Assembly (NCBI GenBank): GCA_964429655.1
Contig: CAYSCZ010000010.1
Span: 1 to 64,000, forward strand
Origin: CAYSCZ01 sp964429655
GTDB taxonomy: Bacteria; Bacteroidota; Bacteroidia; Cytophagales; Cyclobacteriaceae
Length of the DNA: 64,000 nt
Reading direction: 5' to 3'
The notes beneath the pieces are model-generated. The model saw only the letters and a list, made by a program, of their open reading frames with translations. It made no database searches and had not been told where the DNA came from. Below, piece by piece: positions 52,968 through 62,295 of this stretch (positions are counted from its first letter, which is position 1; each line of letters begins with the position of its first letter). The position numbers and the translations under genes were made by a program.

Positions 52968-53438
52968 TTAGTCGTCAAAGCTAGATATATAATCCAGATC
53001 CAAGGTTTTTATAATGTCATATTCATAACCTTTTTGGATTAAATATTTTACTGTTCTTTGGTGCGTGTTGTCTTTAGAGGCTTTTATTAATGACGTGTAT
53101 TTCTTTTTATAAAGATCTTTTATTTGATTTTGATAGTCTTCGTTTTCTATCTGGTTAAGTGATTCCTGAATGAATTCTGGTTCTAACCCTTTAAGCTTTA
53201 AAGCATGTGCAATTTTTGTTTTGCCCCACTTATTAATACGGAATTTACCCATGACATATTCTTTAGCAAATCGCTTTTCATCCAGGAAACCTTCTTGTTC
53301 TAGCCATGATATCAATTTTTCCTCGGATAAAAGGGACAGATTAAGTTTTTTTAATCTAATCTCAACCTCACGCCTGCATCGCTCCCGGTACGTGCAGTAT
53401 TTGGCTAGACCGGTTTTATATTTCTCCAGATCATTCAA
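52968..53438 (-). CDS. recX: Regulatory protein RecX
   Basis: 156 residues, typical for RecX, which binds RecA filaments and limits strand exchange. The helical repeats are LAKYCTYRERCRREVEIRL, LISWLEQEGFLDEKRFAKEY and INKWGKTKIAHALKLKGLEP, in the family order. Not next to recA here. It overlaps the YcxB-like gene by 4 bases at its start and is followed by the YHS gene. Confidence 0.93.
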   Translation of the reverse strand: MNDLEKYKTGLAKYCTYRERCRREVEIRLKKLNLSLLSEEKLISWLEQEGFLDEKRFAKEYVMGKFRINKWGKTKIAHALKLKGLEPEFIQESLNQIENEDYQNQIKDLYKKKYTSLIKASKDNTHQRTVKYLIQKGYEYDIIKTLDLDYISSFDD

Positions 53439-53914
53439 CCTTCTTTTATGTAACCCTTTCTTTTCAAAATGGTCTCCATGAATTTTATCTCATGGTTAGA
53501 GTTAAATATTTTTTCCGGAAGGTAGATGAGTTGTGCTTTACTCATGAACAATACAAAGAAATCTTTTCCTCTGATGGCCCTTTTGATATTTTCCCATTTA
53601 ACAGGCATTCCTTGCTTTGAGGAAAGTTTAATCAAAATTTGTTGGCTCGATATTTCATAGGATAATTTCTCAAACATGAATTTACCCTGCTCCAGCTGAG
53701 TTACACCTGTAAATTGAATCAACCAAAACAAAATATATAGAACCAACGCTATGGTAGGTCCAATAAACCACCAAATAGATGGCACTATAAGATAGCCTGA
53801 AAATAACCCAAAATAAATCAACAATACCCACCATTGTTGTCTTAAGGTATGCAGTAAGGCTGTCTTAATGTATATTTTCTGGGGCATCTTATATTTTTTA
53901 GTTCGTACAACCAT
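53435..53914 (-). CDS. YcxB-like membrane protein
   Basis: 159 residues. Two adjoining membrane spans in the first half (WWVLLIYFGLFSGYLIVPSI and WWFIGPTIALVLYILFWLI), then a beta-rich cytoplasmic tail with LSYEISSQQILIKLSSKQG, MPVKWENIKRAIRGKDFFVLF and IYLPEKIF. That tail is the YcxB-like C-terminal domain, of unknown function. The gene is 2 bases downstream of nadC and overlaps recX by 4. Confidence 0.75.
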   Translation of the reverse strand: MVVRTKKYKMPQKIYIKTALLHTLRQQWWVLLIYFGLFSGYLIVPSIWWFIGPTIALVLYILFWLIQFTGVTQLEQGKFMFEKLSYEISSQQILIKLSSKQGMPVKWENIKRAIRGKDFFVLFMSKAQLIYLPEKIFNSNHEIKFMETILKRKGYIKEG

Positions 53915-53916
53915 TT

Positions 53917-54774
53917 TTAAACTGCTTTTAAACTTAAGTCGACACTTTTATATGAATGGGTTAATGAACCTACAGATATATAGTCGACACCTGTACCGGC
54001 AACCTCTAAAATATTATTTTCATTAATCCCACCAGAGGCTTCAATCTCACAATCCCCATTTATCAATTTGACGGCCTGTTTCATCTCCGAGGGCAACATA
54101 TTATCAAGCAATATTCTGGTAACACCGCCCGCTTTAAGTGCCGCTTTTACCTCGTTCATATTTCTGGTCTCTACAATTACAGGTAAATCCAGATTGTTTT
54201 TATCCAGATAATCCTTAACAGCTTTTATGGCCTTTCCAACCCCTCCCACGAAATCTATGTGATTATCTTTTAACATGATGGTATCATACAACCCAAAACG
54301 ATGATTGACACCCCCACCAATAACTACTGCCCACTTTTCCAGCATTCGGAAGTTAGGTGTGGTCTTCCTGGTATCAAGTAATTTAGCTTTAGTTGATTTT
54401 ATAAAATCTGACAACCGATAAGTCTTGGTAGCGATACCACTCATTCTTTGCATGCAATTCAAGATTAGTCGCTCTGACATTAGAATAGTTTGGGCATCGC
54501 CTTCAATTGTTCCAATCACATCGTCATATTTAACGGAGTCCCCATCTTTAAAATTAAACCTGGTTACAAATTCCTTATTATAGTATTTAAGTATGTAACC
54601 AGCCATCTCAACGCCGGCTATTACCCCATAGTCCTTACATAAGATTTGAACCTTTCGTGTAACCCCTTCAGGTATTATGGCTTTGGATGTATGGTCACCA
54701 TCTCCAACGTCTTCCTGAAGTGCAGACTTGATAAAGTCTTCGATATTTTTTTGCGTAATGTATTTTAAATCCAC
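53917..54774 (-). CDS. nadC: Nicotinate-nucleotide diphosphorylase (carboxylating)
   Basis: 285 residues, the usual length. It converts quinolinate and PRPP to nicotinate mononucleotide, CO2 and PPi in NAD synthesis. Motifs are EDVGDGDHTS near the N-terminus, LNCMQRMSGIAT, LDTRKTTPNFRMLEKWAVVIGG, HRFGLYDTIMLKDNH and the C-terminal EASGGINENN with YISVGSLTHS. nadA and nadB are not in the window. DUF4783 lies just upstream on the same strand, as is often seen in Bacteroidota. Confidence 0.95.
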   Translation of the reverse strand: MDLKYITQKNIEDFIKSALQEDVGDGDHTSKAIIPEGVTRKVQILCKDYGVIAGVEMAGYILKYYNKEFVTRFNFKDGDSVKYDDVIGTIEGDAQTILMSERLILNCMQRMSGIATKTYRLSDFIKSTKAKLLDTRKTTPNFRMLEKWAVVIGGGVNHRFGLYDTIMLKDNHIDFVGGVGKAIKAVKDYLDKNNLDLPVIVETRNMNEVKAALKAGGVTRILLDNMLPSEMKQAVKLINGDCEIEASGGINENNILEVAGTGVDYISVGSLTHSYKSVDLSLKAV

Positions 54775-54796
54775 CCCGCAAAAATATGCGGAAATT

Positions 54797-55189
54797 TCAT
54801 TCCTTACTCAAATCAAAAGTATCAATGAGGTATTTATCCCCAAACTTTTTAATTAGGATGTATGACCGGAACGAACCCCCGGTGTAGTTGTACTTTCCAA
54901 TAAGATACTTCAATCCTTCTGGTGAAGAGCCCTGATGAATGTATTCAAAATCTACCGGCGGGTAGTTGCTAAAAAAGTCTTTGATAATTGCTTCAGCCTG
55001 TACCCTGCTGTAGTTGGCATTTTCACCTTCAATTTTTAATTCTATGGTTTCATTGAAAAAATTAGAAAGTTCTTTGGAACTCCCTGATTTTAATGCCAAA
55101 CCAATATTGTTTATCTCTTGCTCTTGGCCATGAGCTAGTATTGATATCAAAAAGAAAAAAGTAACTGCCCAAATATTTTTCAAACTCAT
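54797..55189 (-). CDS. DUF4783 family exported protein
   Basis: 130 residues with a signal peptide (IWAVTFFFLISILAHGQ). The body is a single NTF2-like/SnoaL-type alpha-beta domain (INNIGLALKSGSSKELSNFF, AEAIIKDFFSNYPPVDFEYI, GKYNYTGGSFRSYILIKKFG), matching DUF4783. Role unknown; it sits immediately upstream of nadC in many Bacteroidota. It is divergent from gpmI, with about 107 bases between. Confidence 0.75.
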   Translation of the reverse strand: MSLKNIWAVTFFFLISILAHGQEQEINNIGLALKSGSSKELSNFFNETIELKIEGENANYSRVQAEAIIKDFFSNYPPVDFEYIHQGSSPEGLKYLIGKYNYTGGSFRSYILIKKFGDKYLIDTFDLSKE

Positions 55190-55284
55190 AAATTTTAACT
55201 GTCCAAAATTATGCCAAGAGGTAACAATAAATCAAGTTAATATAATCATGACTTTGTTCCAATCTAATCTCGTTTAATAATTGA

Positions 55285-55292
55285 TATATTTG
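55285..55292 (+). promoter_or_regulatory. Promoter -7 box of gpmI, very close to the start codon
   Basis: TATATTTG fits TAnnTTTG exactly. It ends 4 bases before the gpmI ATG at 55297, so the transcript would begin at or next to the start codon (leaderless or nearly so). No good -33 TTG lies at the usual distance. Confidence 0.45.
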
Positions 55293-55296
55293 TATT

Positions 55297-56814
55297 ATGT
55301 CGAAAAAGGTAATTCTCTTAATTATGGATGGCTGGGGTTTGGCAAAAAACCCTGAGGTTTCTGCTATAGATAAAGCAGAAACGCCATTTGTTGATTCTTT
55401 GTATACTAAATATCCCCATAGCACACTGGATGCTTCCGGTATGTCAGTGGGACTACCAGATGGGCAAATGGGTAATTCGGAAGTCGGTCATATGAATATT
55501 GGCGCCGGTAAAGTTGTGTACCAGGACCTGGTCAAAATTAATAATGCCGTTAAAGAAAATACATTGGCAGAACAAAAAGCTTTGCAGGAAGCCTTTAATC
55601 ATGCCAAAGAAAATAATAAAGCTTTCCATCTAATTGGTTTGGTATCCGACGGAGGCGTGCATTCTCATATCGATCACTTAAAGGGCTTATGCAGTGCTGC
55701 TCATAGCTTTGGGCTGAATGATGTTTTTATTCACGCATTTACAGACGGACGTGACACTGACCCCAAAGCAGGCGTTAATTACTTGAAGTCTTTGGAAGAA
55801 CACTTAAATAATACCACAGGCAGAATTGCATCTGTTACTGGCAGGTATTATGCGATGGACCGTGATAAAAGATGGGCCAGGGTAAAACTGGCATATGACG
55901 CCCTGGTTCATGGGGAGGGCTTGAAAACTGATAATATTTTTGAGGCCATAGAAAAATCTTACCAGGAAGGGGTTACTGACGAGTTCATTAAGCCGATTAT
56001 AAATGTAGATCATGGTGAACCCATAGCAAAAATTAAAGATGGCGATGTTGTGATGTGCTTCAACTTTAGAACCGATAGGGGAAGACAAATAACCCAGGCA
56101 CTTACGCAACAGGATTTTGAGACGTTTGATATGAAAAAGCTTTCACTCTATTACCTGACCATGACCAACTATGATGACACATTTAAAGATATTAAAGTTG
56201 TTTATGGCAAAAACGATCTCAATAACACACTGGGAGAAGTCCTTTCCAGAAATGGGAAAAAACAAATCCGCATTGCTGAAACAGAAAAGTATCCTCACGT
56301 TACATTCTTCTTCTCCGGTGGAAAGGAAGTAGAGTTTGAAGGAGAAAAAAGGATTCTTTGCCCTTCCCCGAAAGTTGCTACATACGACCTACAGCCTGAA
56401 ATGAGTGCTTATGATATCAGGGATAGCATAATACCTGAACTTAAAAGTAAAGAATCGGATTTTATATGCTTGAACTTTGCAAATGCTGACATGGTAGGAC
56501 ATACCGGAGTCTTTGAAGCGGCAGTTAAAGCTTGCGAAACAGTGGATAAATGCGTAAAAGACGTAATTGAAACTGCTTTGGAGAATGATTATACCTCCAT
56601 CATCATAGCAGACCATGGTAACTCAGATATCATGATAAACCCAGATGGCTCGCCGCATACGGCCCACACCACCAATCTGGTGCCTTGCATCATTGTTGAT
56701 AATTCTTTTAATGGGAAAGTAAAAAATGGCAAATTAGGTGATATTGCCCCGACCATTTGTAAAATAATGGGCATTGACACCAGCGAGGAAATGACTGGAG
56801 ACGTATTAATTTAG
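55297..56814 (+). CDS. gpmI: 2,3-bisphosphoglycerate-independent phosphoglycerate mutase
   Basis: 505 residues. It interconverts 3- and 2-phosphoglycerate in glycolysis and gluconeogenesis with two Mn2+ ions. Motifs are LLIMDGWGL at the start, DGQMGNSEVGHMNIGAGKVVYQD with the phospho-Ser, MDRDKRWARV, the metal-binding FANADMVGHTGVF and ADHGNSDIMINPDGSPHTAHT. The length is that of the standard two-domain enzyme. Confidence 0.97.
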   Translation: MSKKVILLIMDGWGLAKNPEVSAIDKAETPFVDSLYTKYPHSTLDASGMSVGLPDGQMGNSEVGHMNIGAGKVVYQDLVKINNAVKENTLAEQKALQEAFNHAKENNKAFHLIGLVSDGGVHSHIDHLKGLCSAAHSFGLNDVFIHAFTDGRDTDPKAGVNYLKSLEEHLNNTTGRIASVTGRYYAMDRDKRWARVKLAYDALVHGEGLKTDNIFEAIEKSYQEGVTDEFIKPIINVDHGEPIAKIKDGDVVMCFNFRTDRGRQITQALTQQDFETFDMKKLSLYYLTMTNYDDTFKDIKVVYGKNDLNNTLGEVLSRNGKKQIRIAETEKYPHVTFFFSGGKEVEFEGEKRILCPSPKVATYDLQPEMSAYDIRDSIIPELKSKESDFICLNFANADMVGHTGVFEAAVKACETVDKCVKDVIETALENDYTSIIIADHGNSDIMINPDGSPHTAHTTNLVPCIIVDNSFNGKVKNGKLGDIAPTICKIMGIDTSEEMTGDVLI

Positions 56815-56837
56815 TTGGGATACAACTTTCTATAAAC

Positions 56838-57425
56838 TTGCAAACATTCTTTGCTTACTTAAATAATTACATTGTTATTGTACTCATGAGTATCACTATG
56901 CTTGGTTGTGGGGTACCTGAGTATAAGGCGTTAAATCAATCAGGTTTTTTTCCTTTAGATTCATTGATTCATAGTAATATCTCCCAGCTGGCTAATAATA
57001 GGAAAGCTTTATACAAAGAGGCATGGATTGATGATGGATATGAAGTCATCACAATACCATCAGATTCCGTGGATTGGGGTCAAGAACTTGGTATTCTTTA
57101 TCAGGCCAACTTAAACAAACCCAGTTATAAGGGGGGCTACACTAGAAAAGATGAAGATTTCAATGGAAATAAGATAATTTCTTACAACAAAAAGAAAGAT
57201 GAAAGCATGGATATTAAATCATTCTATATATATACTTCGAATCATTTGGATAGCATTAAAGCTTCTGTAGTGACAAACAATGCATTGTATGACATGAAAA
57301 GAACCTTTAAGATGTTATTCAATGATCAAAATAAGTTGAAATCGTATCAAATAGAAGGCTTTCAAAAACTAACATTTGGAGACCCCACCAGCTTTAAAGT
57401 AAAAGGAAAAATCATTGATGATTAA
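56838..57425 (+). CDS. Putative lipoprotein of unknown function
   Basis: 195 residues from TTG at 56838, which is 23 bases after gpmI and provides the signal peptide (YIVIVLMSITMLGCGVPEYK) with the lipobox Cys at about 24. The remainder is a single alpha/beta domain without recognised motifs; it includes GQELGILYQANLNKP and SFYIYTSNHLDSIKASV. The stop overlaps the ABC exporter start by 8 bases, so it is in the same transcript. It may be a partner of the exporter. Confidence 0.6.
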   Translation: MQTFFAYLNNYIVIVLMSITMLGCGVPEYKALNQSGFFPLDSLIHSNISQLANNRKALYKEAWIDDGYEVITIPSDSVDWGQELGILYQANLNKPSYKGGYTRKDEDFNGNKIISYNKKKDESMDIKSFYIYTSNHLDSIKASVVTNNALYDMKRTFKMLFNDQNKLKSYQIEGFQKLTFGDPTSFKVKGKIIDD

Positions 57426-59202
57426 CAACAAAAAGGAATCAGCGACCAAGCGAAAAAAAAACTTCCGGATACTATTAAGCCTTTTAGAGTACATAAGACC
57501 TTACCAATGGAAGTTCGTACTGGGTTTAGTATTATTATTTATCTCCAGCGCTCTTTTTCTGGTTTTCCCCACGATCTCAGGTATTTTAATTGATGTGGCA
57601 AGTGATAAAGAACATCCTTACTTTAATAGCCTGGAACAAGTAGCCATTGCATTTCTCGTGATACTATTTTTTCAGAGTTTTATTTCGTTCTTCAGAGTAA
57701 TACTATTTGCTCAGATTAGCGAAAAAGCCATTGCTGACATCAGGTACAATTTGTATGACCATCTGCTTTTTCTTACGATGAGTTTTTATGACGAACGAAG
57801 GACTGGTGAGTTGATCAGTCGTATAACCTCAGATATTGGCATTATTCAAAATACCTTTTCCATCACTCTGGCTGAATTGATCCGGCAAATGGTTATACTT
57901 ATTTTTGGAATCAGCCTGATATTTATTACTGCCCCAAAGCTCAGTCTGTTCATGCTTATTCTTGTTCCGGCCCTGATTGTCCTGGCTATGATTTTCGGTC
58001 GGTTTATAAGAAAGCTATCCAAAAAAACCCAGGACTTGCTAGCTAATTCAAACATTATTGTTGAGGAAACAATCTCAGCGATCAAAACGGTAAAAGCCTT
58101 CACTAACGAATTATTTGAAATAGGCCGTTATCGAAATGCCCTGAATAAAACAGTTAGTTTCGCAATTAAAACAGCTTACTATCGTGCAGGATTTATTGCT
58201 TTTATAATTTTCGCGCTTTTTGGGTCACTGGTGGCCGTGATGTGGTATGGAGCCAGCCTTGTACAATCCGGGGAATTAAGTGTTGGGGAATTGGTATCCT
58301 TTATCCTTTACACTACATTTATTGGAGCTTCGTTGGCTGGCCTGGGTGATTTGATAGGCCAATTACAAAAGTCTGTAGGGGCAACAGAGCGTATCATGGA
58401 AATCATGGATGAACCTGTAGAGCAAGGATTTACCGATGGGTTAAAGAAACCTATTCACCTGAATGGAGCAATAGAATACAGAAATGTGACTTTTAGTTAT
58501 CCCTCAAGAAAGGAAATTAATATCCTTAATGATTTCCATCTGAATATAAAATCGGGTGAAAAAATTGCGCTGGTAGGGCATAGTGGTTCTGGTAAATCAA
58601 CAATAATTCAGCTACTGCTTCATTACTACCTACCAAATGATGGTCAAGTAATTTTAGATGAACATGAAAGCCGTACTATTCATTTAAGTGCATTAAGGCA
58701 AAATATTGCAGTCGTTCCTCAAGATGTTGTGCTTTTTGGAGGTAGCATTAAGGAAAACATTTTATATGGTAAGCCTAACGCTTCACAAGAGATGGTCATT
58801 GAGGCAGCAAAATCCGCAAATGCCTTGGAATTCATTGAATCCTTCCCGGAGGGCTTTGAAACAACAGTTGGTGAAAAAGGGATAAAATTATCAGGGGGGC
58901 AGAAGCAACGGCTGGCAATAGCCAGGGCCATTCTCAAAGATCCTAAGATTCTTATTCTGGATGAGGCAACCAGTTCACTCGACACAGAATCTGAAAAACT
59001 AGTGCAGAATGCTATTGAGAAGTTAATGAAAAATAGAACCACCATCATCATTGCCCACAGATTAAGCACCATCAGAAAAGTAGATAAGATCTATGTTATT
59101 GAAAATGGGCAGATTAAAGAAAAAGGGAGCCACACCGAACTGCTTAATGGAGCAGGAACATATTCTAATTTAATAAAAATGCAATTTGAGGACAGCTGCT
59201 AA
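57418..59202 (+). CDS. ABC exporter, fused membrane and ATP-binding domains (MsbA-like)
   Basis: 594 residues from the ATG at 57418. An N-terminal six-span exporter domain covers about 1-330 and an ATPase domain about 350-590. Walker A is VGHSGSGKSTIIQLLL, the signature is KLSGGQKQRLAIARAIL, and Walker B is ILILDEATSSLDTES with the H-loop in IIAHRLSTI. Layout and length fit the homodimeric lipid/LPS exporters such as MsbA, or a drug exporter. The substrate is unknown. The stop overlaps the convergent small gene by 4 bases. Confidence 0.9.
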   Translation: MINNKKESATKRKKNFRILLSLLEYIRPYQWKFVLGLVLLFISSALFLVFPTISGILIDVASDKEHPYFNSLEQVAIAFLVILFFQSFISFFRVILFAQISEKAIADIRYNLYDHLLFLTMSFYDERRTGELISRITSDIGIIQNTFSITLAELIRQMVILIFGISLIFITAPKLSLFMLILVPALIVLAMIFGRFIRKLSKKTQDLLANSNIIVEETISAIKTVKAFTNELFEIGRYRNALNKTVSFAIKTAYYRAGFIAFIIFALFGSLVAVMWYGASLVQSGELSVGELVSFILYTTFIGASLAGLGDLIGQLQKSVGATERIMEIMDEPVEQGFTDGLKKPIHLNGAIEYRNVTFSYPSRKEINILNDFHLNIKSGEKIALVGHSGSGKSTIIQLLLHYYLPNDGQVILDEHESRTIHLSALRQNIAVVPQDVVLFGGSIKENILYGKPNASQEMVIEAAKSANALEFIESFPEGFETTVGEKGIKLSGGQKQRLAIARAILKDPKILILDEATSSLDTESEKLVQNAIEKLMKNRTTIIIAHRLSTIRKVDKIYVIENGQIKEKGSHTELLNGAGTYSNLIKMQFEDSC

Positions 59203-59426
59203 ACCAATGTATCCTCAGTAGGTGACTTGCTTCTCGGCGAATCCGGCAGAACTACGCCCGGCGGTAAATCCAATTTAGGAGGGTCCGGTATTTTTATTCC
59301 TCCGTCCTGGTCATCATCATCTTCAGAATTGCCGCTGGTATTGTCTAATACAGATAACAATAAAAACAACAAAAACACATAAACGAAAACTGATATAGCG
59401 ATATCTAAAAAGTAGCTATTTACCAT
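59199..59426 (-). CDS. Small membrane protein with acidic and proline-rich tail, unknown function
   Basis: 75 residues: one N-terminal membrane span (ISVFVYVFLLFLLLSVL), then a run of acidic residues (SEDDDDQDGG) and a Pro-rich end (PDPPKLDLPPGVVLPDSP). It lies 107 bases downstream of purE and overlaps the ABC exporter's 3' end by 4 bases, so it is convergent. No family recognised. A low-complexity tail like this may be an extracytoplasmic linker. Confidence 0.5.
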   Translation of the reverse strand: MVNSYFLDIAISVFVYVFLLFLLLSVLDNTSGNSEDDDDQDGGIKIPDPPKLDLPPGVVLPDSPRSKSPTEDTLV

Positions 59427-59533
59427 ATTGAAATATAATCGAGTTATTTGTAACGATAATAGTAATTGATCATCAAAAAATCAAACAATAGACATACAAT
59501 CAGAAAAAATGTCTATACTTTTTGATTATGGAC

Positions 59534-60055
59534 TTAATTGAACCCCATCGGCTTTCCTTTGTAACCATTTTCTTCTATCTCCCTGGCATCACCCATGACT
59601 TTATCTGTTAAGGATTGCTGATATTCTTTCATCTTTTTGTGAATCGCCTTATCAAAAGCTGCTATTATCCTGGCAGCAAGTATCCCGGCATTTTTTGCTG
59701 CATCCAGTGCTACAGTTGCTACAGGAATTCCATTAGGCATTTGAAGTATTGATAATATTGAATCCCAGCCATCGATAGAATTTCTTGATTTTACCGGCAC
59801 ACCGATTACTGGTAAAACAGTCATAGAAGCTACCATGCCTGGAAGGTGTGCTGCTCCTCCTGCCCCTGCAATGATCACTTTTATACCTCGATCCTGGGCG
59901 TTTTTGGCGTATTCAATCATACGCTCTGGCGTTCTGTGAGCAGATACAATCGAGACCTCAAATTCTATTTCTAAAGCTTCTAAAAACTTTGCTGCCTCTG
60001 ACATCACTGCAAGATCAGACTTGCTGCCCATGATTATTCCTACTTGTGTACTCAT
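59534..60055 (-). CDS. purE: 5-(carboxyamino)imidazole ribonucleotide mutase
   Basis: 173 residues, class I PurE. It moves the carboxylate of N5-CAIR made by PurK to the C4 of the imidazole, in purine synthesis. Motifs are VGIIMGSKSDLAVM, SAHRTPERM, AGAGGAAHLPGMVA and PVKSRNSIDGWDSILSILQM, covering the active site. It follows purK with no gap, as is common. Confidence 0.96.
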   Translation of the reverse strand: MSTQVGIIMGSKSDLAVMSEAAKFLEALEIEFEVSIVSAHRTPERMIEYAKNAQDRGIKVIIAGAGGAAHLPGMVASMTVLPVIGVPVKSRNSIDGWDSILSILQMPNGIPVATVALDAAKNAGILAARIIAAFDKAIHKKMKEYQQSLTDKVMGDAREIEENGYKGKPMGFN

Positions 60056-61192
60056 TTATGATATTATTTTTATGGCTTTCTTCAAATCATTTATTGACGA
60101 TAACAAAGCCTCATGATTGTCAGCAACAATAGTCAAATGCCCCATCTTTCTGAATGGCCTGGTCTCTTTTTTCCCGTAAAGGTGAATAAATGCATTGGAC
60201 CGCCCCAGGGTTTCCTCAACTCCCTGATATTTTGCTAATCCTTTATGATCAGGTGAGCCCAGTAAGTTAATCATTGCGGCATGGGCTCTTAAATCCGTAT
60301 TACCAAGTGGCAAATTTAAAATGGACCTTAAGAATTGGTCGAACTGCGAGGAAGCACAACTTTCTATCGTATGGTGGCCTGAATTATGAACCCTTGGCGC
60401 GATTTCATTAACAAGTAAATTATTTTCCTTATCAAGGAATAATTCTACTGCCAGCAAACCGGTCATGTTTAACTTTGAAATAATATCCTTTGCAATCGAC
60501 TCTGCTTTTTGATGTACCAACCCATCAACATTTGCAGGACTAAACAGGTATTCCACAAGATTTTCAACAGGATTGAAAACCATTTCCACCAGGGGGTAAG
60601 TTTTTATTTCACCTTTTTTATTTCTTACCACTATCATAGCCAACTCTTTCTCGAAAGGGATGTATTTTTCGATAAGTCCCGGTTGATCAAAAGCTTCGGC
60701 TAAATCAGCATCGCTTTGCAATACTTTTACCCCTCTTCCATCATAGCCTGCAGTGCCAAGTTTATTCACAAAAGGCAGGAAATCTATATGCGCTTCTATA
60801 TCCTTACGACTTTCAACCAACATAAACTCTGATGTTGGTATCCTACTGGCCTTATAAAAGGTTTTTTGCTTCCTTTTGTCTTTTACAATTTCAATAACTG
60901 CCGGTTCAGGATACACTTCAATGCCGCTTTTAGCTAAATCCTTCAGCGCCCTGGTATTTACATTTTCTATTTCTATGGTTACCAGGTCACAATTCTTGCC
61001 AAAGTCCATTACCGATTGATAATCTTTAAAATCCCCTACAACATGTTCATTTGCTACTACACTGCAAGGTGCATTGGGATCCGGGTCCAAGACTGAAATA
61101 AATAAATTGTAGTTGATGGCCTCCTGGATAATCATTCGACCAAGCTGTCCACCGCCTAAAATCCCTATTCTTTTTGAAAAAGCGTCTTTCAT
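60056..61192 (-). CDS. purK: 5-(carboxyamino)imidazole ribonucleotide synthase
   Basis: 378 residues from the ATG at 61192 (11 codons further upstream are open but not family-like). ATP-grasp enzyme that carboxylates AIR with bicarbonate and ATP. The N-terminal GILGGGQLGRMIIQEA, the middle LPFVNKLGTAGYDGRGVKVL and ending NEIAPRVHNSGHHTIE with SQFDQFLRSIL are typical. It precedes purE directly; the two form the standard PurKE pair. Confidence 0.96.
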   Translation of the reverse strand: MKDAFSKRIGILGGGQLGRMIIQEAINYNLFISVLDPDPNAPCSVVANEHVVGDFKDYQSVMDFGKNCDLVTIEIENVNTRALKDLAKSGIEVYPEPAVIEIVKDKRKQKTFYKASRIPTSEFMLVESRKDIEAHIDFLPFVNKLGTAGYDGRGVKVLQSDADLAEAFDQPGLIEKYIPFEKELAMIVVRNKKGEIKTYPLVEMVFNPVENLVEYLFSPANVDGLVHQKAESIAKDIISKLNMTGLLAVELFLDKENNLLVNEIAPRVHNSGHHTIESCASSQFDQFLRSILNLPLGNTDLRAHAAMINLLGSPDHKGLAKYQGVEETLGRSNAFIHLYGKKETRPFRKMGHLTIVADNHEALLSSINDLKKAIKIIS

Positions 61193-61341
61193 AAGTCTAA
61201 AATACCAACAATCAAATAAACGCACTATAAATCCATCATTAAAAGGAATTATGACTTTTCTTCCTTTCTCCTTTATTTAAATTAAAAGACACCCCCTGGC
61301 ATTAGGTATAATGAGTTATCTTGATGTGAAAACGAAGCATA

Positions 61342-62295
61342 ATGTCAAATGATCAACTTAAAGTGGCGCTGGCACAGATAGCCCCAGTATGGTTAAACAA
61401 AGAGGCCACCATAGCTAAAGTAAAGGATTATATTATAGAAGCAGGAGAAAATAACTGCGACCTGGTAGCATTTGGTGAAGGCCTGCTACCAGGATATCCT
61501 TTTTGGATAGAGCACACAGATGGGGCCCGGTTTGAATCTACAATCCAAAAAGAGATCCATGCACACTACCTTAAAAATGCCATACAAATAGAATCCGGTG
61601 ATTTGAATGAAATTTGTGATACAGCAAAAAACCATCGGATTGCTGTCTATTTGGGCGTCATCGAAAGGGCATTAAATAGGGGTGGCCACAGTCTATATGC
61701 TTCGTTGGTGTACATTGATCCAAATGGTGGGATACAATCCGTACACCGTAAGCTACAACCCACTTATGAAGAGCGCCTGACATGGAGCCCCGGAGATGGT
61801 CATGGGTTAAGAACACATAATCTTAAGTCCTTTTGCCTGGGAGGCTTGAATTGTTGGGAGAACTGGATGCCACTGTCCCGTGCTGCTTTATACGGCTTGG
61901 GAGAGAATGTACACATAGCAGTTTGGCCAGGATCAGAAAGAAATACTAAAGATATTACCCGATTCATTGCAAAAGAGTCCCGCGCATACGTAGTAGCTGT
62001 ATCAGGTTTGATGAGGAAGACTGACATTCCAGAAAACATTCCACATACAGACCGGATATTGAAAAATGTCCCTGAAGTGCTCACAGATGGTGGTTCTTGC
62101 GTGGCCGGACCGGATGGCAACTGGATAATAGAACCTGTACTCAATAAAGAGGCGTTGATCATGGCTAACCTGGAACTTGACCGCATTTATGAAGAGCGAC
62201 AGAACTTTGACCCGTCAGGTCACTATTCCCGACCCGATGTAACACAATTGATGGTGAACATGGAAAGGCAGGCGGTAGTTAATATCAAGAATTGA
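61342..62295 (+). CDS. Nitrilase
   Basis: 317 residues. Nitrilases hydrolyse a nitrile to a carboxylate and ammonia. The catalytic triad is Glu46 in VAFGEGLLPGYPFW, a Lys in SVHRKLQPTYEERLTWSPGDG (about residue 130), and the Cys in GGLNCWENWMPLSR (about 168). WENWMPL and PTYEERL point to branch 1, the true nitrilases, over amidases. The TGA stop (62293-62295) is exactly at the left end of a repeat element. The neighbours on each side are purK and a TRAP transporter, so the substrate is not given by context. Confidence 0.9.
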   Translation: MSNDQLKVALAQIAPVWLNKEATIAKVKDYIIEAGENNCDLVAFGEGLLPGYPFWIEHTDGARFESTIQKEIHAHYLKNAIQIESGDLNEICDTAKNHRIAVYLGVIERALNRGGHSLYASLVYIDPNGGIQSVHRKLQPTYEERLTWSPGDGHGLRTHNLKSFCLGGLNCWENWMPLSRAALYGLGENVHIAVWPGSERNTKDITRFIAKESRAYVVAVSGLMRKTDIPENIPHTDRILKNVPEVLTDGGSCVAGPDGNWIIEPVLNKEALIMANLELDRIYEERQNFDPSGHYSRPDVTQLMVNMERQAVVNIKN

